NCBI RefSeq assembly: GCF_030010555.1
Contig: NZ_JASCQP010000023.1
Coordinates: forward strand, 124,001 to 188,000
Source: Halomonas rhizosphaerae
Lineage (GTDB): Bacteria > Pseudomonadota > Gammaproteobacteria > Pseudomonadales > Halomonadaceae
Direction of reading: 5' to 3'
Length of the DNA stretch: 64,000 bases
Each line of letters starts with the position of its first letter. Positions within the stretch are counted from its first letter, which is position 1. The position numbers and the translations under genes are program-made. Below the pieces are notes generated by a model. The model did no database searches. It was given only the letters and a program-made list of their open reading frames with translations, and had not been told where the DNA came from. Below, piece by piece: positions 52,259-59,783 of the stretch.

Positions 52259-53430
52259 TGCCCCTCGATGATCGGGACGCCCCCCTGCTGACCCTGCTGC
52301 GCGTCGGACGCATCTTCGCGCCGGCCCCCCTCGAGGCCACCGAGATCCTGATCGCCGACGGCCGGATCGCGGCGCTGGGGCGCGATCTCGCCGTGCCGGA
52401 AGGGTGGCCCGTGCGCCTGGTGGAGGCTCGCGATCTCACCGCCGTCCCCGCCTTCATCGACCAGCACGTGCATGTGACCGGTGGCGGCGGCGAAGGCGGC
52501 TGCGGTACCCGCTGCCCGGAGATCACCGCCCGGGAGATCGCCGCCATGGGCATCGGCACCGTGGTGGGGGTGCTGGGCACCGACGGCATCAGTCGATCGC
52601 CGGCGGACCTTCTCGCCAAGGTACGCGGGCTCAGGGCCGAGGGCATCGCGGCCTACATGTACACAGGGTCCTATCGGGTGCCACCCCCGACCCTGACCGG
52701 CGACGTGCAGCGCGACCTGGCCTGGATCCCGGAGGTCATCGGCCTGGGCGAGATCGCCATCTCGGACCATCGTTCGAGCCAGCCGCGACAGGACGAGATC
52801 GAGCGACTGGTCAGCGAGGTGCGCGTCGGTGCCATGCTGGCCGGCAAGCTGGGCATCTGTCATTTTCACGTCGGCGATGGCAAGCGGGGACTGGAACCGT
52901 TGCGCCGCCTGCTCGCCGAGACCGAGATTCCCGCCAAGCAGGTGATTCCGACTCACGTCAACCGCCATCGCGACCTGCTCGAGGAGGCCGCCGACTATGC
53001 GCTGACCTTCGATGCCAACCTGGATGTGACCGCCTTCGACGACGCCGACGAGGACGACCTGAGCGGTTTCGGTGCGGTATCGCGGCTGTTGCAGCGCGGC
53101 GTCCCGGTCGAGCGCATCACCATGAGTTCGGACTGCAATGGCAGCCTGCCCGAGTTCGACGCCCGGGGCGCCTATATCGGCATGCGGGTGGCGGGCAACA
53201 CCACCCTGATCGCGGACTGGCAGCGCCTGGTACGCGAAGAGGTGCTGCCACTCGATGAGGCCCTCGGCCTGATCTCGGGAAACGTGGCGCGAGTGCTCGG
53301 ACTCGATGGCCGGAAAGGCCGCCTGACCGTCGGCCACGACGCCGACGTGACCCTGCTCGACGACGACCTCCAGCCGCAACAGACCTTCGTGGCAGGGAAG
53401 CGTCTCTACGCCAGGGACGCCCCGTTGTAG
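52255..53430 (+). CDS. iadA: Beta-aspartyl (isoaspartyl) dipeptidase
   Basis: The 391-residue metallo-amidohydrolase has FIDQHVHVTGGGGEGG near 66-81, ISDHRSSQP near 168-176, VIPTHVNRH near 228-236 and SSDCNGSLPEFDA near 295-307. It splits beta-aspartyl dipeptides, so it completes release of aspartate and arginine from cyanophycin after CphB. The start overlaps the cphA stop by ATGA. This makes a three-gene cyanophycin operon. Confidence 0.93.
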   Translation: MMPLDDRDAPLLTLLRVGRIFAPAPLEATEILIADGRIAALGRDLAVPEGWPVRLVEARDLTAVPAFIDQHVHVTGGGGEGGCGTRCPEITAREIAAMGIGTVVGVLGTDGISRSPADLLAKVRGLRAEGIAAYMYTGSYRVPPPTLTGDVQRDLAWIPEVIGLGEIAISDHRSSQPRQDEIERLVSEVRVGAMLAGKLGICHFHVGDGKRGLEPLRRLLAETEIPAKQVIPTHVNRHRDLLEEAADYALTFDANLDVTAFDDADEDDLSGFGAVSRLLQRGVPVERITMSSDCNGSLPEFDARGAYIGMRVAGNTTLIADWQRLVREEVLPLDEALGLISGNVARVLGLDGRKGRLTVGHDADVTLLDDDLQPQQTFVAGKRLYARDAPL

Positions 53431-53443
53431 CGCCCTGGATGCG

Positions 53444-53665
53444 TCACTCTCGAGAGCCCTGAGGACTCGGTGGAGGCGTCGCCCGTGCCCAGCCCTCCAG
53501 GACACGCCCCAGGCGCATCAGGCCATAGACAACGAAGGGCACCAGCAGCATCAGCCCGATACCCCAGTCGCGGTTGTTGATCAGCCACACCAGCGGCAGC
53601 ACCAGCGCAACGGCGACCAGGCACCAGGCCGCCACGGCGAGGATCAGTCGGGTACGGATGGTCAT
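53444..53665 (-). CDS. Small two-helix membrane protein downstream of norD
   Basis: The 73-residue protein has two hydrophobic segments (about 6-28 and 34-50) and a C-terminal charged tail. It starts 23 bases after norD. It has no family name I recognise; it is probably the last gene of the nor unit. Confidence 0.65.
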   Translation of the reverse strand: MTIRTRLILAVAAWCLVAVALVLPLVWLINNRDWGIGLMLLVPFVVYGLMRLGRVLEGWARATPPPSPQGSRE

Positions 53666-53688
53666 GGCGCGTCTCCTCGATGACAGGC

Positions 53689-55635
53689 TCAGGTGGCGAT
53701 GATCTGGCGATAGATGCCCGGCAGCGCCAGGGAGAGGTGTTCGGGGCGCTGCACGATGGCATAGCCACCGCGGCCGAACAGGTGCGGGATATACTGTCCC
53801 GCCTCGCGGTCGATGGTCACCCCGAACACCCGCACCTCCTGGCGGCGCGCCTCGAGCACTGCCTTGCGGGTATCCTCGATGCCGTAGCGCCCCTCGTAGT
53901 AGTCATTGTCGTTGGGCTTGCCGTCGGTGAGCATCAGCAGCAGCCGATGCCGGTTGGGGCGCTCGCTCAACTGCTTGGTCAGGTGGCGGATAGCCGGCCC
54001 CATGCGGGTGTAGCTGCCAGGCTTGAGCGCCGAGATGCGCCGCGACACCCGATCCCCCATGGGCTCATCGAACGCCTTCAGGGTGTTGACCCACACCTTG
54101 TGGCGACGCTGGGAGGTGAAGCTGTGGATCGAGTAGTCGTCGCCACAGCCGGCCAGGCCATGGCCCAGCACCAGTAGCGCCTCCTTGGCCACATCGAGCA
54201 CCCGGCGATCCTGCAGCCACGCCTCGGTGGAGAGCGAGACATCCACCAGGATCGATACCGCCAGGTCGCGGGCCTGGGTGCGGCTGGCCATGTAGAGGCG
54301 GTCGCTGGCCTCGCCGGTGGCGGCCAGGTCGCAGCGCGAGCGGATCACCGCGTCCATGTCGAGCTCGCTGCCATCCAGCTGCCCCCGCAGGATCTCGCGC
54401 CGCGGGCGCAGCGCCTCGAACTCACGCTGCACCCGGCGGATGCGCCGGCGGGTCGCCTCGTCGGGCGCCCAGTCCTCTCCCTCCTCGCTCTGCACGTCGC
54501 TGAGCACCACGCAGTGGTCGGGCAGGTAGGCCTGCTTGCGGTGGTTCCATTCGGGATAGAGATGCCTTCCCTTGAGGCGGCCGCCAACGGCCTCGTCGGG
54601 GGCCAGGTCGAGGTCGAGCTTGAGCCGGGAGGCGGCCTTCTTGCGGTTGGAGCTGAGCACGATCTCGTCCATCTGATCGGCCGCCTGACGCGCCTCGTCT
54701 TCTTCCTCGTCCTCCACGTGGCGATTGAGATTCACCATCTCCGCCCAGGAGAGCATCTTCTCCATGTTGTTGAGCATCAGCGGGTCGTCACGATCGGCCT
54801 GGTCCTGCTCGCGGCGGTCGGCCTTGCGCTTGCCGTGGTCATCGTCGGGCGAGGCGGCGGCGCTGGCCAGTTCCTCGTCGTCGTCCACGCTCTCCTCGCG
54901 AGCGCCGTGGCGGGTGCCCAGGGTCACCGCCTGCCCCCACAGCGGCACCGGCAGCGGCGGGCGGTAGCCGCGCGGCGCACGGAATTCGTCCAGCGGAAAG
55001 TCCTCCTCGCGGATAGCGCGCTGCATGGCGAGCGCCCAGGCCTCCTCGGGGTCGGGAGCCCCCAGCTCGGCGCATAGCGCCGCCTCCAGGGCCGCCTCCC
55101 TGGGCGGCAGGCCCTTGCGCCGGGGGCGGATGGCGAGCAGCTCGCCGCACAGGCGCACATAGCGCTCGCTCAGCCCGGGGAAGCGCGCCAGGGCGGCACG
55201 GGCGGTGCGCCGCGCCTCGCGCAGGCGGGCGAGGTCGGCCTGCAGGGGATCGTCGGGAAGGGCGAGCGGGCGCGCCTCGGCCAGATAGGCGGTCAGCCAC
55301 AGATAGAGGTCGCGATTGAGGGCGGCCTCGGGAAACAGCGCCAGGCGCGGTGGCAGCAGCAGGTTCTCCTCGTCCCGGCGGGCCTGGTCGAGAGCCTCCT
55401 CGTCGAGGCCCAGTCGCTGGCGCAGGCTCAGCCGGTGGGCCGAGGCGCGACGGGCGATGGCCGCCACCTCGATACCCTGTTCCCCACCGCCGGCACGGAA
55501 GAAGACGCCGAGCATGGGCCGCAGGCTCTCCAGGCTGACCGCCGCCTCGGGATGATCGGGGTAGCTCGCCGCCCCGGCGGCCCAGCGGTGCCAGAAACGG
55601 CCGACGGTCTCCTCGACCTCAAGAAAGTCCAGCAT
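53689..55635 (-). CDS. norD: Nitric oxide reductase activation protein NorD
   Basis: The 648-residue cytosolic protein ends in a von Willebrand A domain with MIDAS motif DVSLS (in ILVDVSLSTEAWLQD near 470-484) and MLTDGKPNDNDYYEGR. A long acidic low-complexity middle (DDEELASAAASPDDDHGKRK) is typical. NorD works with the AAA+ protein NorQ to mature or activate NorCB, probably in iron insertion. The start at 55635 has GGGAG upstream. It is separated from norQ by 267 bases without a gene. Confidence 0.92.
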   Translation of the reverse strand: MLDFLEVEETVGRFWHRWAAGAASYPDHPEAAVSLESLRPMLGVFFRAGGGEQGIEVAAIARRASAHRLSLRQRLGLDEEALDQARRDEENLLLPPRLALFPEAALNRDLYLWLTAYLAEARPLALPDDPLQADLARLREARRTARAALARFPGLSERYVRLCGELLAIRPRRKGLPPREAALEAALCAELGAPDPEEAWALAMQRAIREEDFPLDEFRAPRGYRPPLPVPLWGQAVTLGTRHGAREESVDDDEELASAAASPDDDHGKRKADRREQDQADRDDPLMLNNMEKMLSWAEMVNLNRHVEDEEEDEARQAADQMDEIVLSSNRKKAASRLKLDLDLAPDEAVGGRLKGRHLYPEWNHRKQAYLPDHCVVLSDVQSEEGEDWAPDEATRRRIRRVQREFEALRPRREILRGQLDGSELDMDAVIRSRCDLAATGEASDRLYMASRTQARDLAVSILVDVSLSTEAWLQDRRVLDVAKEALLVLGHGLAGCGDDYSIHSFTSQRRHKVWVNTLKAFDEPMGDRVSRRISALKPGSYTRMGPAIRHLTKQLSERPNRHRLLLMLTDGKPNDNDYYEGRYGIEDTRKAVLEARRQEVRVFGVTIDREAGQYIPHLFGRGGYAIVQRPEHLSLALPGIYRQIIAT

Positions 55636-55732
55636 GATCAAGCTCCCGGGTATGGCGAAACGGACTCTGACAACACGGGGCTGATCCGGTGGCAAGCCCC
55701 GGGACGCCGGACCGACGAGGAGGCGCTGTAAA

Positions 55733-55739
55733 TACCTCC
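55733..55739. promoter_or_regulatory. NarL-type heptamer upstream of norD
   Basis: One TACCTCC lies about 100 bases before norD in the 267-base gene-free interval 55636-55902. No other clear signal or gene is visible in this interval. norD may have its own nitrate-responsive promoter. Confidence 0.35.
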
Positions 55740-55902
55740 CTGTACGCTACCGACGCCCTGCGGCGCTCTCGCATCCTGCGCCGCTTGCAGGGCCGGTGCG
55801 GGCCATCCACGGCCCGCCCGTTCGGAGCAGTGCTCCTCACCCCTGGCGTAGGACCTCCTCTTCGGCTTGCCCCCGGCGCCCCTTCCTCCATGAAATGTCT
55901 CA

Positions 55903-56715
55903 TTAACCGAAGGTGGCGTGAATGGCTTCCATGAGTCCCTCCTGGACGTCCGCGTCGTCGGAGAGCGGCTCCACCAGGGTGGCGCGGGCGGCATCGAGGA
56001 TCGGCATGCCGGCCTGGATCAGGGTCGCGCAGTAGACCAGCAGGCGGGTGGAGACCCCCTCCTCCAGGTCCTGGCCCTTCATGTCGCGCAGGCTGGCCGC
56101 CAGGTTGACGAGTGCCGCACAGCGCTCCGGCGCGAGGCCGCTCTCGCGGGCGACGATGTCACGCTCCACCTGGGGGGGCGGGAAGTCGAAGGACATCGCC
56201 ACGAAGCGCTGCCGGGTGCTCGGCTTCAGGGACTTGAGGATGTGCTGGTAGCCGGGGTTGTAGGAGACCACCAGCATGAAGTCGTCAGGCGCCTCGAGCA
56301 GCTCGCCGGTGCGTTCCAGCGGCAGCAGTCGCCGGTCGTCGGTGAGGGGGTGCATCACCACGGTGACGTCCTTGCGGGCCTCCACCACCTCGTCGAGGTA
56401 GCAGATGCCGCCCTCGCGCACGGCGCGGGTCAGGGGGCCGTCGACCCAGCGGGTCTCGCCGCCCTGAAGCAGGTAGCGCCCGGTGAGGTCGGCGGCGGTC
56501 AGGTCATCGTGGCAGGAGACGGTGAACAGGGGCTTGCCGAGCTTGGCCGCCATATGGCTGACGAAGCGGGTCTTGCCACAGCCGGTCGGCCCCTTGAGCA
56601 GCAGCGGCAGGCGCTGCTGGAACGCCTGTTCGAACATGGCGCACTCGTTGCCGACGCTCTGGTAGTAGGGAATCTCTTGCTCGCTGGCGTTGGCGGCCAC
56701 GGAGGAAAGGGGCAT
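55903..56715 (-). CDS. norQ: Nitric oxide reductase activation protein NorQ (AAA+ MoxR type)
   Basis: The 270-residue MoxR-type ATPase has Walker A GPTGCGKT at about 42-49, Walker B (GGICYLDEVVEA) near 100-111 and sensor segments (SYNPGYQ). The start at 56715 has GGGAG 8 bases upstream; an open frame further upstream overlaps norB and is rejected. With NorD it activates the NorCB complex. Confidence 0.93.
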   Translation of the reverse strand: MPLSSVAANASEQEIPYYQSVGNECAMFEQAFQQRLPLLLKGPTGCGKTRFVSHMAAKLGKPLFTVSCHDDLTAADLTGRYLLQGGETRWVDGPLTRAVREGGICYLDEVVEARKDVTVVMHPLTDDRRLLPLERTGELLEAPDDFMLVVSYNPGYQHILKSLKPSTRQRFVAMSFDFPPPQVERDIVARESGLAPERCAALVNLAASLRDMKGQDLEEGVSTRLLVYCATLIQAGMPILDAARATLVEPLSDDADVQEGLMEAIHATFG

Positions 56716-56743
56716 GGGGTCACTCCCGTCAGGGTGAACGAAA

Positions 56744-56765
56744 GAGGGCCCCGACCGGGGCCCTC
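56744..56765 (-). terminator. Hairpin between norB and norQ
   Basis: GAGGGCCCCG and CGGGGCCCTC form a perfect 10-bp stem with a 2-base gap, followed on the minus strand by CTTTC. It lies 6 bases after the norB stop and just before norQ. A partial terminator would lower norQ relative to norCB. Confidence 0.55.
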
Positions 56766-56771
56766 GGGTGG

Positions 56772-58127
56772 TCAGGCGCGCTCGGGGCCTGCGGTCAGCT
56801 GGGTGCCACCGGCCGGCACCTGTTCGCGGGCGGGGCCGAAGAAGGCATAGAGAAGCATCACCGCCCCCACAGCCACGGCGACACCGGCGCCCAGGCGCAT
56901 CATGTAGAAGAGGCCGAGCTGGTCCTGTACTTCCATGTAGTTCATCCCCAGCACGCGCTGCAGGTGCGTCTGGACGACACCGGCGAAGGTCAGCGTGAAG
57001 GTCATGAAGCACATGGCACCGGTCATGATCCAGAAGCCCCACATGTTCAGCACCTGGTTGTAGGGCTGGACGCGGCGCAGCTGCGGCATGGCGAAGGTGA
57101 TGATGCCGAGGATCAGCATCACGTAGGCCCCGTAGAAGGCCAGGTGGCCATGGGCGGCGGTGACCTGGGTACCGTGACTGTAGTAGTTGACCCAGTGCAG
57201 GGTATGCATGAAGCCCCACACGCCGGCGCCGAAGAAGGCCACGGTCGGGCAACCCAGGGCCCACAGCATGGCGGCCTTGTTGGGGTGGTTACGGCTGCCC
57301 TTCCAGAACATGGTGAAGGCGAACACCACCATGGCGAAGAAGGGGATCACCTCCAGGGTGGAGAAGATGCTGCCGATGGGCTGCCAGTAGCTCGGCGCGC
57401 CGATCCAGTAGTAGTGGTGGCCGGTGCCCAGAAGGCCCGAGAAGAGCGACAGGCCGACGATGATATAGAGCCACTTCTCGATCACCTCGCGATCGACACC
57501 GGTCATCTTGATCAGCAGGTAGCCCAGCAGTGCCGCCATGATCAGCTCCCAGACGCCCTCGACCCAGAGGTGCACCACCCACCACCAGTAGAGCTTGTCC
57601 ACAGCGAGGTTGGTGGGGTTGTAGAAGGCGAACAGCCAGAACACCGCGGCCAGCCACAGGCCCAGCATCAGCACCAGGTTGATCGCGGTTCGGCGCCCCT
57701 TGAGCAGGGTCATGCTGGTGTTGAACAGGAACATCAGGAAGGAGATGGTGATCAGCACCTTGACCCAGAACGGCTGCTCCAGGAACTCGCGCCCCTCGTG
57801 GATCCCGAACTGGTAGCCGACCAGCGCAGCGGCCCCGGCGAAAGCGAAGATGGCCAACTGGATATAGGCGATGGTGGGACTGTGGATCTCACGCTCGGCC
57901 TCTTCCGGCATCAGGTAGTAGGTGGATCCCATGAAGCCGATCAGCAGCCAGACGATCAGCAGGTTGGTATGGCTGACCCGCATGATGTGGAAAGGCATGA
58001 CCTCGGCCATGAAGTTGGGCCAGGCATAGACGGTGGCGGCCAGCAGCCCGAAGACGACCTGCAGCGCGAAGAGGGCCATGGCCACCATGAAGAATGGCAG
58101 CGCCACCTTCTGGGTTTCGTATTTCAT
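56772..58127 (-). CDS. norB: Nitric oxide reductase large subunit (cNor)
   Basis: The 451-residue heme-copper-oxidase-like membrane protein reduces 2 NO to N2O. It has about 12 hydrophobic segments; the low-spin and high-spin heme ligands and FeB ligands are in FHIMRVSHTNLLIVW, WVVHLWVEGVWEL, GTGHHYYWIGAP and YYSHGTQVTAAHGHLAFYGAY. The length fits cNorB without the quinol-type extension of qNor. It follows norC in the same direction. Confidence 0.95.
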   Translation of the reverse strand: MKYETQKVALPFFMVAMALFALQVVFGLLAATVYAWPNFMAEVMPFHIMRVSHTNLLIVWLLIGFMGSTYYLMPEEAEREIHSPTIAYIQLAIFAFAGAAALVGYQFGIHEGREFLEQPFWVKVLITISFLMFLFNTSMTLLKGRRTAINLVLMLGLWLAAVFWLFAFYNPTNLAVDKLYWWWVVHLWVEGVWELIMAALLGYLLIKMTGVDREVIEKWLYIIVGLSLFSGLLGTGHHYYWIGAPSYWQPIGSIFSTLEVIPFFAMVVFAFTMFWKGSRNHPNKAAMLWALGCPTVAFFGAGVWGFMHTLHWVNYYSHGTQVTAAHGHLAFYGAYVMLILGIITFAMPQLRRVQPYNQVLNMWGFWIMTGAMCFMTFTLTFAGVVQTHLQRVLGMNYMEVQDQLGLFYMMRLGAGVAVAVGAVMLLYAFFGPAREQVPAGGTQLTAGPERA

Positions 58128-58181
58128 CGGTGTCGTTCTCCTTGATTTATCCGCGGTCCGGCGATCCGGCGTTCAGGCGGC

Positions 58182-58634
58182 TCAGCCGGCGGGGTGCGGC
58201 GGCCAGTCCTGGTCGTCGATGCCGTCGGTCCACTCCAGGAAGTCGATCAGCGATTGCATGTCCTCGTCGCTGAAGTCGTAGGCGGGCATCTGGCGGCGCC
58301 CCTCGGCCCCCAGCGGCTGGGCACGGATCCAGGCCTCGAGGCCCGCCCGGGCCGCTTCCGGATTCTGATGCCCCCCGTAGCGCTCCCAGACGTTACCCAG
58401 CTCCGGCGCGAAGTAGGCGCCCTCGCCCATGATGCTGTGGCAGTTGATGCACATGTTCTTTTCCCACACTTCCTTGCCGTGCTTGACGGACTCGGTGAGC
58501 CCCTCGCTGTCGGTGGACGTGTTGACCATGTACCAGTGGCTGTGGGCCGTCAGTGCGGCAAACAGCAGAAAGAAGAACAGCGACCCGCCGTAGAAGATGT
58601 TGCGGGCCGCCGACTTGGTGAGACCGTCGGCCAT
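58182..58634 (-). CDS. norC: Nitric oxide reductase cytochrome c subunit
   Basis: The 150-residue protein has a membrane anchor near 14-32 and a periplasmic c-type heme motif C62-I-N-C65-H66. It takes electrons from cytochrome c and passes them to NorB. The start at 58634 (MADGLTKSAARN) is preferred to an in-frame ATG at 58715 lying inside the promoter. Its promoter has a DNR-type box at 58757-58770 and an NsrR-like palindrome at 58704-58726. Confidence 0.95.
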   Translation of the reverse strand: MADGLTKSAARNIFYGGSLFFFLLFAALTAHSHWYMVNTSTDSEGLTESVKHGKEVWEKNMCINCHSIMGEGAYFAPELGNVWERYGGHQNPEAARAGLEAWIRAQPLGAEGRRQMPAYDFSDEDMQSLIDFLEWTDGIDDQDWPPHPAG

Positions 58635-58703
58635 GGACCATACCCCCCTTGCTCGTGTGGCAGTGCCGCCGCCCTTAGCGGCATGCAGCCCTGCATCCCT
58701 TTT

Positions 58704-58726
58704 AAGATGTATCACAGATACATGTT
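58704..58726. promoter_or_regulatory. NsrR-like palindrome in the norC promoter
   Basis: ATGTAT-CACAG-ATACAT with AAG before it fits the NsrR consensus (AAGATGYAT then ATRCATCTT). It would overlap the start of transcription predicted from the DNR box, which is a repressor position. No nsrR gene is in the window. Confidence 0.55.
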
Positions 58727-58756
58727 AAGCGTAGCAGCAGAGCACGGGGTGGGGCT

Positions 58757-58770
58757 TTGACGCCGATCAA
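58757..58770 (-). promoter_or_regulatory. DNR/FNR-type box upstream of norC
   Basis: On the minus strand the sequence is TTGAT-CGGC-GTCAA, a near-perfect match to the DNR/ANR consensus TTGAT-N4-ATCAA. It lies about 130 bases before the norC start. The dnr-like gene at 27122 is the obvious candidate activator. Confidence 0.7.
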
Positions 58771-58824
58771 TTTCCGGGGAAGGAAGGCGGGCGACAGCCG
58801 AACAGGCTGCCGCCGGGGAGGGGC

Positions 58825-59145
58825 TCAGTGACTTTCGGTGATGTCCTCGATCCAGGTCAGGGCCGCGACGCCGCTGGGCAAGCCCAGGGTAGGGATAGCC
58901 AGCATGGCCACCTGCTTGAGGGCCTCGGCGGACTCGCCCTCCTCCAGGCCGCGACGCACGTGGGAGTGCACGGCCCCCTCGGAGCGCGCGCCTACGGCCA
59001 GCGCCAGCTTGACCAGGCGGCGCGTGCGCGCGTCCAGCGGGCCGGACTCGGCACAGGCGCGGCCCAGCTCGGCGTAGGCCTCCCAGATCTCGGGATACTG
59101 CTCGGCTACCTGGCCGGCACCGGCGGGAAGTTCCTGTTTCGTCAT
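58825..59145 (-). CDS. Carboxymuconolactone decarboxylase/AhpD-like protein
   Basis: The 106-residue helical protein has the family layout (LDARTRRLVKLALAVGARSEGAVHSHVRRGLEEG near 36-70). The redox CxxC of AhpD is replaced by SEGAVHSH, so the peroxidase-type activity is unlikely. AAGGA precedes the ATG at 59145. It is downstream of the sirB-like and nnrS genes on the same strand and may be part of nitric-oxide-related functions by position only. Confidence 0.78.
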   Translation of the reverse strand: MTKQELPAGAGQVAEQYPEIWEAYAELGRACAESGPLDARTRRLVKLALAVGARSEGAVHSHVRRGLEEGESAEALKQVAMLAIPTLGLPSGVAALTWIEDITESH

Positions 59146-59207
59146 GAGTTCATCCTTCTGCACGAGAGTGGCGGGCTCAGTATAGGCCAGCACGCAGGCC
59201 CCCTGCG

Positions 59208-59597
59208 TCACGCCAGCCAGGAAAGCGGGCTGTGGCGGATCGCCGCGCCCAGCATGTAGGCAAAGGTGGCCACCGCGGCCAGGGCGGCGACGGCCCTCGC
59301 CCGCGGCGTGCTGCCGCGCTTGATCGCCACCGTGCCCAGGCCGATGTAGGCCAGCAGGGCAATCAGCTTGGCGGCCAGCCAAGGATGCTGGTGGGGCCAG
59401 GCGGAGAGCATCACCATCAGCACCACGCCCAGTACCAGCAGGGAGGTATCGATGACGTGGGGCGCCACCCTCACCCAGCGAGCCTTCAGCATCGCCGCCT
59501 CGCGCACCGACCACCAGGCCCTCAGCATGAAGAAGAGGATGCTCAGGGTGGCGGCGGTGACATGCAGGTGCTTGATCAGCACATAGTGTTCGATCAT
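59208..59597 (-). CDS. SirB-like membrane protein
   Basis: The 129-residue protein has four hydrophobic segments and the SirB pattern (MIEHYVLIKHLHVTAATLSI at the start, AWPHQHPWLAAKLIALL). Histidines near the segments could bind heme but this is not shown. The start at 59597 has GGGAG 5 bases upstream; an open upstream extension lies in the MITE and is rejected. The MITE separates it from nnrS by less than 200 bases. Confidence 0.78.
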   Translation of the reverse strand: MIEHYVLIKHLHVTAATLSILFFMLRAWWSVREAAMLKARWVRVAPHVIDTSLLVLGVVLMVMLSAWPHQHPWLAAKLIALLAYIGLGTVAIKRGSTPRARAVAALAAVATFAYMLGAAIRHSPLSWLA

Positions 59598-59619
59598 GGA
59601 GCTCCCCAGGGCCGTGCCT

Positions 59620-59783
59620 AGGAGCCTGTCGGATTTGACCGATCGTCGCGAGAGATTCGGTTTTCGAGACAAGTTTATCGATCTGATGAGGCGAATAGCC
59701 CGCTATTTAACGAATCAGATCGAATGAAATTGGCCGAAAGACCGGATCTCGTAGTAGATCAGCGTTAAGTCCGACAGGCTCCT
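59620..59783. mobile_element. MITE-like 164-bp hairpin element, copy 2
   Basis: This copy has the same length and ends as the element at 37622-37785 (about five differences). It is flanked by CTAG on both sides when the ends are taken as GAGCC and GGCTC, a possible 4-base target duplication. The right CTAG overlaps the nnrS stop codon TAG. It fills most of the space between nnrS and the sirB-like gene. Confidence 0.85.
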
